Assembly: GCF_001668725.1 (NCBI RefSeq)
Contig: NZ_LZKL01000046.1
Location: forward strand, 1-36,361
Length of the DNA stretch: 36,361 bases
DNA from: Mycobacterium sp. E787
GTDB lineage: Bacteria; Actinomycetota; Actinomycetes; Mycobacteriales; Mycobacteriaceae
Direction: 5' to 3'
Shown here: in pieces, positions 25,840-36,086 of the stretch
Numbering within the stretch: position 1 is the stretch's first letter
How the letters are laid out: every line of letters begins with the position of its first letter
The notes under the pieces: generated by a model
Database searches by the model: none
The model's input: only the letters and a program-made list of their open reading frames with translations
Told to the model about the DNA's origin: nothing
Position numbers and translations under genes: made by a program

Positions 25840-25919
25840 CAGCCTGCTGCCCCGCATCGCGCCGCGCTGACGGCGGTACTGTGAACTGTGTCACGGGAGC
25901 GAAAAAGGAGGCGGGAAAG

Positions 25920-27442
<1,523 letters not shown>

Positions 27443-27443
<1 letters not shown>

Positions 27444-27886
27444 TGGTCTCGGGCGCCGTCATCACCCCCGCCGCCGCCGACCTGTTGGCGCGGCTGCAGG
27501 AGCGGCACGGTCCCCTGATGTTCCATCAGTCCGGCGGCTGCTGCGACGGCTCGTCGCCGATGTGCTACCCGAGCGGCGACTTCCTGGTCGGCGACCGCGA
27601 CGTGCTGCTCGGCGTGCTCGACGTGGGTGACGGGGTGCCGGTGTGGATTTCCGGCCCGCAATACGCGGTGTGGAAGCGCACGCAGTTGGTCATCGACGTG
27701 GTGCCGGGCCGCGGCGGCGGGTTCAGCCTGGAGGCGCCCGAGGGCGTGCGCTTCCTCAGCCGCGGCCGCGCCTTCACCGACGCGGAGAAGGCCGAGCTGG
27801 CGGCCGCGCCCGTCGTCACCGGGGCCGCCTACCAACGCGGCGACCGCCCGTCCGAGCGCGGCCGGGTGGTGGCCGTGGGCAAGTAA
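27443..27886 (+). CDS. DUF779 family protein, Rv0459 homologue
   Basis: The 147-residue protein carries the DUF779 signature: FHQSGGCCDGSSPMCYP near residue 30, with three clustered cysteines, then GDRDVLLG and PVWISGPQYAVWKRTQLVIDV. The cysteine cluster suggests metal or redox binding but no activity is established that I can name. It is regularly paired with aldehyde dehydrogenases of the ExaC type, and here its ATG overlaps the dehydrogenase stop by one base. That implies coupled translation and a role linked to that enzyme. Confidence 0.88.
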
Positions 27887-27896
27887 CCTCGTCAGC

Positions 27897-28175
27897 GTGA
27901 TCCCGCTTCCGCGTCCCTGGTTGCTGGCCGGCGCCATGCTGATCGGTTGCGCCGCAGGCATGTTGGCCGCGGTCGCGCTGACCGGCATGGTCCATGCCGG
28001 GGCGCGCCCCGGCGTCGCCGTCGCGCTGGTGGTCGGGATCCCCGGCGTGGTCGGGCTGCTGACGGTCCTGTTCTCGGGGCGTCGGTGGGTGACGATGGTG
28101 GGCGCGTTCATCCTGTCGCTCGGCCCGGGCTGGTTCGGCGCGCTGGTCGCCCTGCAGGTGGCCTCCGGTGGCTGA
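27897..28175 (+). CDS. Small membrane protein, Rv0460 homologue
   Basis: The 92-residue protein has three hydrophobic segments (about residues 7-29, 38-58 and 66-88) joined by short loops. It has no recognisable enzyme motif. The GTG at 27897 is 10 bp after the DUF779 stop but lacks a clear Shine-Dalgarno. An internal ATG at 27936 would give 79 residues, the length I recall for Rv0460, but would cut the first membrane helix. It overlaps the next gene by 8 bp, so it is part of the aldehyde dehydrogenase operon. Confidence 0.75.
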   Translation: MIPLPRPWLLAGAMLIGCAAGMLAAVALTGMVHAGARPGVAVALVVGIPGVVGLLTVLFSGRRWVTMVGAFILSLGPGWFGALVALQVASGG

Positions 28176-28737
28176 CGACGACGACCGGGCGTCGAGCCCG
28201 GGGACCGAGGCGTTCGTGCCGGACTTCGACGACGACGAGGACACCGGCACCCAATCCTTCGTCCCGGACTTCGACGACGACACCGGCTCGCAGCCGATTC
28301 CGGCGGCCGCGGCGGAGGAGAAGGCGGCGGAGCGTGCGCCCGAGCCGCCCGCGGCTGCGCCGGGGGGCGAGCCCGGCGGTTTGCCGGTGCAGCCCATCGC
28401 CGTTCCCGGTCGCTACCTGTACCTGAAGTGGTGGCAGCTGGTGCTGGTGCTGCTCGGCGTCTGGGCGGTGTCGGGTCCGGTGGGTCTCGGCTTGTTCTAC
28501 TGGTGGCACCACTCGGCCAACAAGACCGCCGCGGCGTTCACGGTCCTGGTGTACGTCGTGGCCTGCGGTGTGGGCGGCGTGCTGCTGGCGATGGCGGAGG
28601 GCAGGGCGCTGCTCTCGGCGCTGTCACTCGCGGTGATGTCGGGGCCGTTCGCATCCGTCGCCGCCGCGGCACCCCTGTACGGCTACTACTTCTGCGAGCG
28701 GGCGGGTCACTGCCTGGCCGGCGTCATCCCGTACTAG
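28168..28737 (+). CDS. Membrane protein with acidic N-terminal repeats, Rv0461 homologue
   Basis: The 189-residue protein has a very acidic N-terminal tail with two copies of FVPDFDDD (about residues 16-23 and 31-38) and an Ala/Pro/Glu-rich linker to about residue 80. Three membrane helices follow (about 87-110, 121-142 and 148-170) before a short tail with two cysteines (FCERAGHC). No enzymatic motif is seen. The GTG start overlaps the previous gene by 8 bp. It is the last gene of the probable Rv0458-Rv0461 operon. The repeated acidic motif looks like a short linear binding motif, but its partner is unknown. Confidence 0.78.
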   Translation: MADDDDRASSPGTEAFVPDFDDDEDTGTQSFVPDFDDDTGSQPIPAAAAEEKAAERAPEPPAAAPGGEPGGLPVQPIAVPGRYLYLKWWQLVLVLLGVWAVSGPVGLGLFYWWHHSANKTAAAFTVLVYVVACGVGGVLLAMAEGRALLSALSLAVMSGPFASVAAAAPLYGYYFCERAGHCLAGVIPY

Positions 28738-28826
28738 GCCGCGATGTCCCCCCGGGTTCGCGGGGGTGGGGTCATGGACGAACGCGAGGCCCCACACTCG
28801 ACGTCCCAGATGCAGGGGCGCCCCAC

Positions 28827-28832
28827 TAGGGT
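28827..28832 (+). promoter_or_regulatory. Candidate -10 element for lpdC
   Basis: TAGGGT lies 7 nt before the GTG at 28840 with no Shine-Dalgarno between, as expected for a leaderless mRNA. It also supports the GTG over the longer in-frame starts at 28744 and 28774. Confidence 0.45.
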
Positions 28833-28839
28833 GGGGGCC

Positions 28840-30237
28840 GTGACTTCCCACTATGACGTCGTCGTCCTCGGGGCCGGCCCCGGGGGATATGTCGCGGCCA
28901 TCCGCGCCGCGCAGCTCGGCCTGAACACCGCAGTCGTCGAGTCCAAGTACTGGGGCGGGGTCTGCCTCAACGTCGGCTGCATTCCGTCCAAGGCGTTGCT
29001 GCGCAACGCCGAGCTCGTGCACATCTTCACCAAGGAGGCCAAGACCTTCGGCATGAGCGGCGAGGCGACCTTCGATTACGGCATCGCCTTCGACCGCAGC
29101 CGCAAGGTGGCCGAGGGCCGCGTCGCCGGCGTGCACTTCCTGATGAAAAAGAACAAGATCACCGAGATCCACGGGTACGGCCGGTTCACCGATCCCCACA
29201 CGCTGTCGGTCGATCTCAACGACGGCGGGACCGAAACGGTCACGTTCGACAACGTCATCATCGCCACCGGCAGCAGCACCCGGCTGGTGCCGGGCACCTC
29301 GTTGTCGGCCAACGTGGTCACCTACGAGGAACAGATCCTGTCGCGAGAGCTGCCGGAGTCGATCATCATCGCGGGGGCCGGGGCCATCGGCATGGAGTTC
29401 GGCTACGTGCTGCACAACTACGGCGTCGACGTGACCATCGTGGAGTTCCTGCCGCGTGCGCTGCCCAACGAGGACGCCGAGGTGTCCAAGGAGATCGAGA
29501 AGCAGTTCAAGAAGCTGGGCATCAAGATCCTCACCGCCACCAAGGTCGAGTCCATCAACGACGACGGCTCGGCGGTCACGGTGACCGTCAGCAAGGACGG
29601 CAACGCGCAGGAGCTCAAGGCCGCAAAGGTGTTGCAGGCCATCGGGTTTGCGCCCAACGTCGAGGGTTACGGGCTGGAGGCGGCCGGGGTCGCGCTGACC
29701 GAGCGCAAGGCGATCGGCATCACCGACTACATGCGCACCAACGTCGACCACATCTATGCCATCGGCGACGTCACCGGCCGGCTGATGCTGGCCCACGTCG
29801 CCGAAGCCATGGGCGTGGTGGCGGCCGAAACCATCGCCGGCGCAGAAACATTGGCTCTGGGCGACTACCGCATGCTGCCGCGCGCGACGTTCTGCCAGCC
29901 GCAGGTCGCCAGCTTCGGGCTGACCGAGGAGCAGGCCCGCGACGAAGGCTACGACGTGGTGGTGGCCAAGTTCCCGTTCACCGCCAACGGCAAAGCCCAT
30001 GGCCTGGGCGACCCCAGCGGTTTCGTCAAGCTGGTCGCCGACGGCAAGTACGGCGAGCTGCTGGGCGGGCACCTGATCGGCCACGACGTGTCCGAGCTGC
30101 TGCCCGAGCTGACGCTGGCCCAGAAGTGGGACCTGACCGCCACCGAGCTGGCCCGCAACGTGCACACCCACCCGACCATGTCGGAGGCGCTGCAGGAATG
30201 CTTCCACGGCCTGACCGGCCACATGATCAACTTCTAA
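28840..30237 (+). CDS. lpdC: Dihydrolipoamide dehydrogenase (E3) LpdC
   Basis: The 465-residue flavoprotein has the FAD-binding GAGPGG motif (residues 11-16) and the redox-active disulfide Cys42/Cys47 in [13 protein letters not shown]. The NAD-binding domain has [10 protein letters not shown] near residue 185. The second FAD motif [14 protein letters not shown] is present, and a C-terminal dimer domain carries the catalytic His in [12 protein letters not shown]. It reoxidises dihydrolipoamide in the pyruvate and branched-chain dehydrogenase complexes. In M. tuberculosis Lpd (Rv0462) is also part of the peroxynitrite reductase with AhpD. The start at 28840 matches the known N-terminus. Longer frames add a low-complexity segment with no homology I recognise. 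Confidence 0.96.
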   Translation: MTSHYDVVVLGAGPGGYVAAIRAAQLGLNTAVVESKYWGGVCLNVGCIPSKALLRNAELVHIFTKEAKTFGMSGEATFDYGIAFDRSRKVAEGRVAGVHFLMKKNKITEIHGYGRFTDPHTLSVDLNDGGTETVTFDNVIIATGSSTRLVPGTSLSANVVTYEEQILSRELPESIIIAGAGAIGMEFGYVLHNYGVDVTIVEFLPRALPNEDAEVSKEIEKQFKKLGIKILTATKVESINDDGSAVTVTVSKDGNAQELKAAKVLQAIGFAPNVEGYGLEAAGVALTERKAIGITDYMRTNVDHIYAIGDVTGRLMLAHVAEAMGVVAAETIAGAETLALGDYRMLPRATFCQPQVASFGLTEEQARDEGYDVVVAKFPFTANGKAHGLGDPSGFVKLVADGKYGELLGGHLIGHDVSELLPELTLAQKWDLTATELARNVHTHPTMSEALQECFHGLTGHMINF

Positions 30238-30243
30238 GAATCG

Positions 30244-30528
30244 ATGAATTCCGAAGAGACGCGTGACACCGTGATCGGCGTGATCGCCGGCGTCGCCACC
30301 GGTTACGTGCTGTGGCTGGTGGCCTTTTCGATCGCCGACGACAACGCGGCGGTGGGCCGGTGGGCGCCGACGGTGTTGCTGCTGTCGCTCGCGCTGGCGG
30401 TCTGCGCCACCCTGTGGGCGTCGCTGCAGCGCCGGCGCAAGAGGTACGCGTGGTCGGCGTTCGGCTTCGGATTGCCGCTGCTGCCGGTGGTGCTGACGCT
30501 GGCCGTGCTGGCCGACGTCTACTTCTAG
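30244..30528 (+). CDS. Small membrane protein, Rv0463 homologue
   Basis: The 94-residue protein has three hydrophobic segments (about residues 10-30, 40-60 and 70-92) with a basic loop QRRRKRY between the second and third. No family is assigned. It starts 6 bp after the lpdC stop and is probably cotranscribed with it. Its stop TAG shares the palindrome CTAG (30525-30528) with the stop of the convergent gene. Confidence 0.75.
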   Translation: MNSEETRDTVIGVIAGVATGYVLWLVAFSIADDNAAVGRWAPTVLLLSLALAVCATLWASLQRRRKRYAWSAFGFGLPLLPVVLTLAVLADVYF

Positions 30529-31075
30529 ACGGGCCGGTCCAGGGGGATGGCCAGCGCCGACATCGTCGCGGCCAGGCCGTCGTATTGGCTTGCCAGCAGG
30601 CAGAATTCGATGAGCTGACGCCGATCCAGGTGCGTCGCCAGCTGCCGCCAGGTGTCGTCGGTGACCGTGCGTTGCTCGAGGAACTCATCGGTGGCCGCCA
30701 GCAGCGCCTGCTGCCGTTGCGTCAGGCGCCCCTCGACCCGGTCCAGCGTCTCGGGCCATGCGAAGATGGCGGCCTGCAGCTCGTCGTCGAGCCCCTGATG
30801 TCGGGCCATTCCGCGATGGTGTTGCAACTCGTATTCGCAACTGCGCACGTGCGCGACCCGCAGGATGACCAACTCGGTGTCGATCGCCGGCAGCCGCCCG
30901 CGCAGCAGCCGCCCGCTGTACATCGACCAGGTCCAGAACAGCATCCGCCGCTGCCCCAGCGTGGTGAACAGGTGCATCTCCGGTACGCCCATCCGGCGCG
31001 CGGCCGCCTTCGCCATCACCCAGTTGATCGGCCCCAGTTCGCGGAACCGGCCCGACGGGATGCGGCCGTCGGTGC

Positions 31076-31079
<4 letters not shown>
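30525..31079 (-). CDS. Carboxymuconolactone decarboxylase/AhpD-like protein, Rv0464c homologue
   Basis: The 184-residue all-helical protein belongs to the CMD/AhpD superfamily, judged by the ELVILRVAHVRSCEYELQHHRGMARHQGL core (quoted in part, near residues 70-98). True AhpD proteins have Cys-x2-Cys with a downstream His. Here the motif is Cys-Glu-Tyr-Glu-Leu-Gln-His-His, so the redox pair is missing and a peroxidase role is unlikely. The GTG at 31079 overlaps the ramB stop (GTGA), so it is translated coupled to ramB. Function is unknown. Confidence 0.82.
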
Positions 31080-32491
<1,412 letters not shown>

Positions 32492-32497
32492 CCAAGC

Positions 32498-32503
32498 AGC
32501 CTA
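32498..32503 (-). promoter_or_regulatory. Candidate -10 element for ramB
   Basis: The minus strand reads TAGGCT, 6 nt before the GTG at 32491, with no Shine-Dalgarno between. This fits a leaderless ramB mRNA. Confidence 0.5.
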
Positions 32504-32510
32504 CCGGGCG

Positions 32511-32531
32511 CTGCGAAGGCACGGTTCGCAG
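32511..32531. promoter_or_regulatory. Probable RamB operator in the ramB promoter
   Basis: Perfect 7-bp arms CTGCGAA (32511-32517) and TTCGCAG (32525-32531) are separated by 7 bp. They cover the expected -35 region of ramB. The TTCGCA core recurs upstream of Rv0466 and three times upstream of icl1. It resembles the TTTGCAAA core known for corynebacterial RamB. Autorepression is the inferred role. Confidence 0.55.
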
Positions 32532-32591
32532 AGTTGGCAGGCCCGCGCGGTCGGTTCGGGATTGGCGATTCCGCGGGGCGATTTGGCATCA

Positions 32592-32617
32592 TTCGCAGCG
32601 GGGGCCGGGGTTAACCT
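32592..32617 (+). promoter_or_regulatory. Candidate Rv0466 promoter with TTCGCA box
   Basis: TTCGCA (32592-32597) sits at the -35 position relative to TAACCT (32612-32617), a TAnnnT-type -10. The thioesterase gene starts at 32653 with its own Shine-Dalgarno, so it would have a short leader. The box suggests RamB control. Confidence 0.35.
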
Positions 32618-32652
32618 GGGATACCGACGCGGAGGAACGGGGAGACTGAGCC

Positions 32653-33447
32653 GTGAGCCTGGACAAAACAATGATGCCGGTGCCCGACGGTCATCCCGAC
32701 GTATTCGATCGCGAATGGCCGCTTCGGGTCGGTGACATCGACCGCACCGGTCGGCTGCGCCTGGACGCCGCGTGCCGGCACATCCAGGACATCGGTCAGG
32801 ACCAGCTGCGCGAGATGGGCTTCGAGGAGACCCATCCGCTGTGGATCGTCCGGCGCACCATGGTCGACCTGATCCGCCCGATCGAGTTCCAGGACCTGCT
32901 GCGCTGCCGGCGCTGGTGTTCGGGCACCTCGAACCGGTGGTGTGAGATGCGGGTGCGCATCGACGGGCGCAAGGGCGGCCTGATCGAGTCCGAGGCGTTC
33001 TGGATCAACATCAACCGGGAGACGCAGATGCCCGCGCGCATCGCCGACGACTTCCTGGCGGGTCTGCACAAGACGACCGACATCCAGCGGCTGCGCTGGA
33101 AGGGGTATCTGAAGCCCGGCAGCCGCGACGATGCGACCGAGATCCACGAGTTCCCTGTCCGGGTGACCGACATCGACCTGTTCGATCACATGAACAACTC
33201 GGTGTACTGGAGCGTGGTCGAGGATTATCTGGCGTCGCACCCCGAGCTGTTGCAGGGGCCGCTGCGCGTCACGATCGAGCACGAGGCGGCGGTGGCGCTG
33301 GGCGACAAGCTGGAAATCATCTCGCACGTCCACCCGGCCGGCTCGACGGATCAATTCGGCCCCAACCTGGCCGATCGGCCTGTTACAACGCTCACATATG
33401 CCGTCGGCGACGAGGCGAAAGCCGTCGCCGCGCTGTTCGCGATCTAA
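32653..33447 (+). CDS. Acyl-ACP thioesterase-like double hotdog protein, Rv0466 homologue
   Basis: The 264-residue protein equals the recalled length of Rv0466 and has two hotdog-fold halves. The first contains REWPLRVGDIDRTGRL and CRHIQDIGQDQL. The second contains FPVRVTDIDLFDHMNNSVYW, where Asp-x3-His-Met-Asn-Asn is the conserved catalytic region of plant-type FatA/FatB acyl-ACP thioesterases. It likely releases fatty acids from a carrier or CoA in the cytoplasm. The GTG start is preceded by GGAGGAACGGGGAGA. It lies divergent from ramB and upstream of icl1, with TTCGCA boxes in both intergenic regions. A hairpin follows directly at its stop codon. Confidence 0.9.
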   Translation: MSLDKTMMPVPDGHPDVFDREWPLRVGDIDRTGRLRLDAACRHIQDIGQDQLREMGFEETHPLWIVRRTMVDLIRPIEFQDLLRCRRWCSGTSNRWCEMRVRIDGRKGGLIESEAFWININRETQMPARIADDFLAGLHKTTDIQRLRWKGYLKPGSRDDATEIHEFPVRVTDIDLFDHMNNSVYWSVVEDYLASHPELLQGPLRVTIEHEAAVALGDKLEIISHVHPAGSTDQFGPNLADRPVTTLTYAVGDEAKAVAALFAI

Positions 33448-33464
33448 CAGGACGGGCGTCCTGT
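33447..33464 (+). terminator. Hairpin at the Rv0466 stop codon
   Basis: Perfect 8-bp arms ACAGGACG (33447-33454) and CGTCCTGT (33457-33464) with a 2-nt centre begin at the last base of the TAA stop. No T-run follows, so it may be a weak intrinsic terminator or a protein-binding palindrome. Confidence 0.45.
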
Positions 33465-33511
33465 GAAAATCCGACCTGACCTGCGTAGATACCGTTACTG
33501 ACGGGTAGCTT

Positions 33512-33525
33512 CTGAAACGGTTCAG
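33512..33525. promoter_or_regulatory. Small inverted repeat upstream of icl1
   Basis: Arms CTGAA and TTCAG flank ACGG. It lies just before TAGTGT (33527-33532), a possible icl1 -10 element, and could be an operator for another icl1 regulator. Support is thin. Confidence 0.25.
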
Positions 33526-33537
33526 TTAGTGTTCACC

Positions 33538-33553
33538 TTCGCAAGGTTCGCAA
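33538..33553. promoter_or_regulatory. Tandem TTCGCAA boxes, probable RamB site upstream of icl1
   Basis: Two direct copies of TTCGCAA (33538-33544 and 33547-33553) are spaced by nine bases. They sit at or just after the start of transcription predicted from TAGTGT at 33527. RamB is the known repressor of icl1 in M. tuberculosis and binds upstream of it. Confidence 0.55.
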
Positions 33554-33574
33554 CATCGCCTCGAGTTGTTGCCG

Positions 33575-33586
33575 AAATTCGCAAAT
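33575..33586. promoter_or_regulatory. Third TTCGCAA box upstream of icl1
   Basis: AAATTCGCAAAT contains TTCGCAA at 33578-33584 and is the closest match to the A-rich RamB motif known from corynebacteria. It lies 130 bp upstream of the icl1 start codon. Confidence 0.5.
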
Positions 33587-33659
33587 GAAACGGGTGGACC
33601 TGCGGTAGCACGCTGTGCCATCTTCGAGTTAGCACGCCAGTGAAGTTGAGCCCTCAGCT

Positions 33660-33675
33660 GCCGCCGGAAGGCGGC
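33660..33675 (+). promoter_or_regulatory. GNRA-loop hairpin in the icl1 5' leader
   Basis: Arms GCCGCC and GGCGGC close a GGAA tetraloop 42 bp before the ATG. The leader from about 33539 to 33717 is long for this genome. The hairpin may stabilise the mRNA or shape its translation. No known riboswitch pattern was recognised. Confidence 0.4.
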
Positions 33676-33717
33676 TGGCGTCGTAATTCAGCAAAGAACC
33701 GTTAAGGAGTAAGACCA

Positions 33718-35004
33718 ATGTCTGTCGTTGGCACCCCGAAGAGCGCCGAGCAGCTTCAGCAGGACTGGGACACCAACCCGCGGTGGAAGGGCGTCACCCG
33801 CACCTACACCGCCGAGGACGTCGTCGCGCTGCAGGGCTCCGTCGTCGAGGAGCACACCCTGGCCCGCCGCGGCGCGGAGGTGCTGTGGGAGGAGCTGCAC
33901 GACCTGGAGTGGGTCAATGCGCTCGGCGCGCTGACCGGCAACCAGGCCGTCCAGCAGGTGCGCGCCGGCCTGAAGGCCATCTACCTGTCGGGCTGGCAGG
34001 TCGCCGGTGACGCCAACCTGTCCGGCCACACCTACCCCGACCAGAGCCTGTACCCGGCCAACTCGGTGCCGCAGGTGGTCCGCCGGATCAACAACGCGCT
34101 GCAGCGCGCCGACCAGATCGCCAAGGTCGAGGGCGACAAGTCGGTGGAGAACTGGCTGGCGCCGATCGTCGCGGACGGCGAGGCCGGCTTCGGCGGCGCG
34201 CTCAACGTGTTCGAGTTGCAGAAGGCCCTCATCGCCGCCGGTGTCGCCGGTTCGCACTGGGAGGACCAGCTGGCGTCGGAGAAGAAGTGCGGCCACCTCG
34301 GTGGCAAGGTGCTGATTCCCACCCAGCAGCACATCCGCACCCTGACGTCGGCGCGGCTGGCCGCCGACGTGTGCGGCGTGCCGACCGTCGTGATCGCCCG
34401 CACGGACGCCGAGGCGGCCACGCTGATCACGTCCGACGTCGACGAGCGCGACCAGCCGTTCATCACCGGCGAGCGCACCAAGGAGGGCTTCTACCGCACC
34501 AAGAACGGCATCGAGCCCTGCATCGCGCGGGCCAAGGCGTACGCCCCGTTCGCAGACCTGATCTGGATGGAGACCGGCACGCCGGACCTGGAGGTCGCGC
34601 GCAAGTTCTCCGAGGCGGTCAAGGACGCGTACCCCGACCAGATGCTGGCGTACAACTGCTCGCCGTCGTTCAACTGGCGCAAGCACCTGGACGACGGCAC
34701 CATCGCGAAGTTCCAGAAGGAGCTCGCCGCGATGGGATTCAAGTTCCAGTTCATCACGCTGGCCGGCTTCCACGCGCTGAACTACTCGATGTTCGACCTG
34801 GCCTACGGCTACGCCCGCAACCAGATGAGCGCCTACGTCGAGTTGCAGGAACGCGAGTTCGCCGCCGAGGAGCGTGGCTACACCGCCACCAAGCACCAGC
34901 GCGAGGTCGGTGCCGGTTACTTCGACCGGATCGCCACCACGGTCGACCCCAACTCGTCGACCACGGCGCTGACGGGTTCGACCGAAGAGGGCCAGTTCCA
35001 CTGA
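33718..35004 (+). CDS. icl1: Isocitrate lyase Icl1
   Basis: The 428-residue protein has the same length as M. tuberculosis Icl1 (Rv0467). The catalytic motif KKCGH has Cys191. Other conserved segments are [23 protein letters not shown], the metal/substrate loop IARTDAEAA, the NCSPSFNW phosphate-like binding loop, and [10 protein letters not shown]. It cleaves isocitrate to glyoxylate and succinate, and 2-methylisocitrate in the methylcitrate cycle, allowing growth on fatty acids. The ATG has a strong AAGGAGT Shine-Dalgarno 8 nt upstream. Regulation by RamB is suggested by three TTCGCAA boxes. Its stop codon lies inside an inverted repeat. fadB2 follows 218 bp later. Confidence 0.98.
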   Translation: MSVVGTPKSAEQLQQDWDTNPRWKGVTRTYTAEDVVALQGSVVEEHTLARRGAEVLWEELHDLEWVNALGALTGNQAVQQVRAGLKAIYLSGWQVAGDANLSGHTYPDQSLYPANSVPQVVRRINNALQRADQIAKVEGDKSVENWLAPIVADGEAGFGGALNVFELQKALIAAGVAGSHWEDQLASEKKCGHLGGKVLIPTQQHIRTLTSARLAADVCGVPTVVIARTDAEAATLITSDVDERDQPFITGERTKEGFYRTKNGIEPCIARAKAYAPFADLIWMETGTPDLEVARKFSEAVKDAYPDQMLAYNCSPSFNWRKHLDDGTIAKFQKELAAMGFKFQFITLAGFHALNYSMFDLAYGYARNQMSAYVELQEREFAAEERGYTATKHQREVGAGYFDRIATTVDPNSSTTALTGSTEEGQFH

Positions 35005-35040
35005 GGACGAGCGGGCTTGCCCGCGAGGACGAAGTGGAAC
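34995..35040. repeat. Interrupted inverted repeat over the icl1 stop codon
   Basis: Outer arms GTTCCACT (34995-35002) and AGTGGAAC (35033-35040) and inner arms GCGGGC (35011-35016) and GCCCGC (35019-35024) pair perfectly around a TT centre. Between them, both sides carry the identical unpaired octamer GAGGACGA (35003-35010 and 35025-35032). A third GAGGACGA lies at 35064-35071, within a 14-bp direct repeat of CCACTGAGGACGAG (34998-35011 and 35059-35072). Confidence 0.7.
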
Positions 35041-35079
35041 CGACATCGGGAGCCACTGCCACTGAGGACGAGCCTTCGC

Positions 35080-35135
35080 CGAACGTGAAGCCATGGCGGA
35101 GAATCCGCCGATTCTCCGCCCTCAGTTCACGTTCG
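35080..35135. repeat. Large nested inverted repeat between icl1 and fadB2
   Basis: Outer arms of 10 bp (CGAACGTGAA at 35080-35089, TTCACGTTCG at 35126-35135) and inner arms of 9 bp (GCGGAGAAT at 35096-35104, ATTCTCCGC at 35111-35119) are all perfect. They are separated by 6-nt unpaired segments and a 6-nt CCGCCG loop. The architecture copies that of the repeat at 34995-35040 with different arm sequences. Confidence 0.75.
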
Positions 35136-35150
35136 ACGGGCTGAAGTAGC

Positions 35151-35186
35151 ATAGGCCCCGCCCGGGGCTACCTGGGCGGGGCCTAT
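35151..35186 (+). terminator. Strong 13-bp hairpin upstream of fadB2
   Basis: Arms ATAGGCCCCGCCC (35151-35163) and GGGCGGGGCCTAT (35174-35186) pair perfectly around a 10-nt loop. It lies 36 bp before the fadB2 start and is the best candidate for the icl1 terminator. It lacks a long T-run, as is common in mycobacteria. Confidence 0.6.
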
Positions 35187-35222
35187 TGCGGTGCACCACA
35201 ACACGACTGGAGACGACAACAA

Positions 35223-36086
35223 GTGAGCGACGCAGCGATCCAGCGGGTGGGAGTCGTCGGGGCCGGGCAGATGGGATCCGGCATCGCCGAGGTCGCCGTC
35301 CGCGCGGGTGTCGACGTGACCGTGTTCGAGACCACCGAGCCGCTGATCACGGCCGGCCGCAACCGCATCGTGAAGTCGCTGGAGCGCGGCGTCAGCGCCG
35401 GCAAGGTGACCGAGCGGGAGCGCGATCGCGCGCTGAGCAAGCTCACCTTCACCACCGACCTGAAGGACCTGGCCGACCGGCAACTGGTGATCGAGGCCAT
35501 CGTCGAGGACGAGGCCGTCAAGGCGCAGGTATTCGCCGACCTGGACCGGGTGGTCACCGATCCCGACGCGGTGCTGGCGTCCAACACGTCGAGCATCCCG
35601 ATCATGAAGATCGCCGCGGCCACCAAGAACCCCCAGCGCGTGCTGGGACTGCACTTCTTCAACCCCGTCCCGGTGCTGCCGCTGGTCGAGCTGGTTTGCA
35701 CGCTGGTCACCGACGAAGCCGCCGCCGCCCGCACCGAGCAGTTCGCCGGGGCGGTGCTGGGCAAGCAGGTGGTGCGCTGCTCCGACCGGTCCGGCTTCGT
35801 GGTCAACGCGTTGCTGGTGCCGTACCTGCTCTCGGCGATCCGGATGGTGGAGGCCGGCTTTGCCAGCGTCGAGGACGTGGACAAGGCAGTCGTCGCCGGG
35901 CTGTCGCACCCGATGGGCCCGCTGCGGCTGTCCGACCTCGTCGGTCTGGACACCCTCAAACTGATCGCCGACAAAATGTTCGAGGAATTCAAAGAACCGC
36001 AATACGGTCCGCCGCCGTTGCTGCTGCGCATGGTCGAGGCGGGCCGGCTGGGCAAAAAATCGGGCCGGGGTTTTTACGCCTACTAA
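35223..36086 (+). CDS. fadB2: 3-hydroxybutyryl-CoA dehydrogenase FadB2
   Basis: The 287-residue protein has the NAD(P)-binding motif VGVVGAGQMGSGIAEV at the N-terminus (about residues 9-24). The conserved ASNTSSIPI and LHFFNPVPVLPLVE segments follow; the latter holds the catalytic His, with its Glu partner. The Asn region is SGFVVNALLVPYL. The C-terminal domain ends GRGFYAY. It interconverts acetoacetyl-CoA or longer 3-ketoacyl-CoA and 3-hydroxyacyl-CoA in beta-oxidation, fitting its place after icl1 (Rv0468). The GTG at 35223 has GGAGA about 10 nt upstream. A hairpin just before it suggests its own promoter or partial readthrough from icl1. Confidence 0.94.
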   Translation: MSDAAIQRVGVVGAGQMGSGIAEVAVRAGVDVTVFETTEPLITAGRNRIVKSLERGVSAGKVTERERDRALSKLTFTTDLKDLADRQLVIEAIVEDEAVKAQVFADLDRVVTDPDAVLASNTSSIPIMKIAAATKNPQRVLGLHFFNPVPVLPLVELVCTLVTDEAAAARTEQFAGAVLGKQVVRCSDRSGFVVNALLVPYLLSAIRMVEAGFASVEDVDKAVVAGLSHPMGPLRLSDLVGLDTLKLIADKMFEEFKEPQYGPPPLLLRMVEAGRLGKKSGRGFYAY

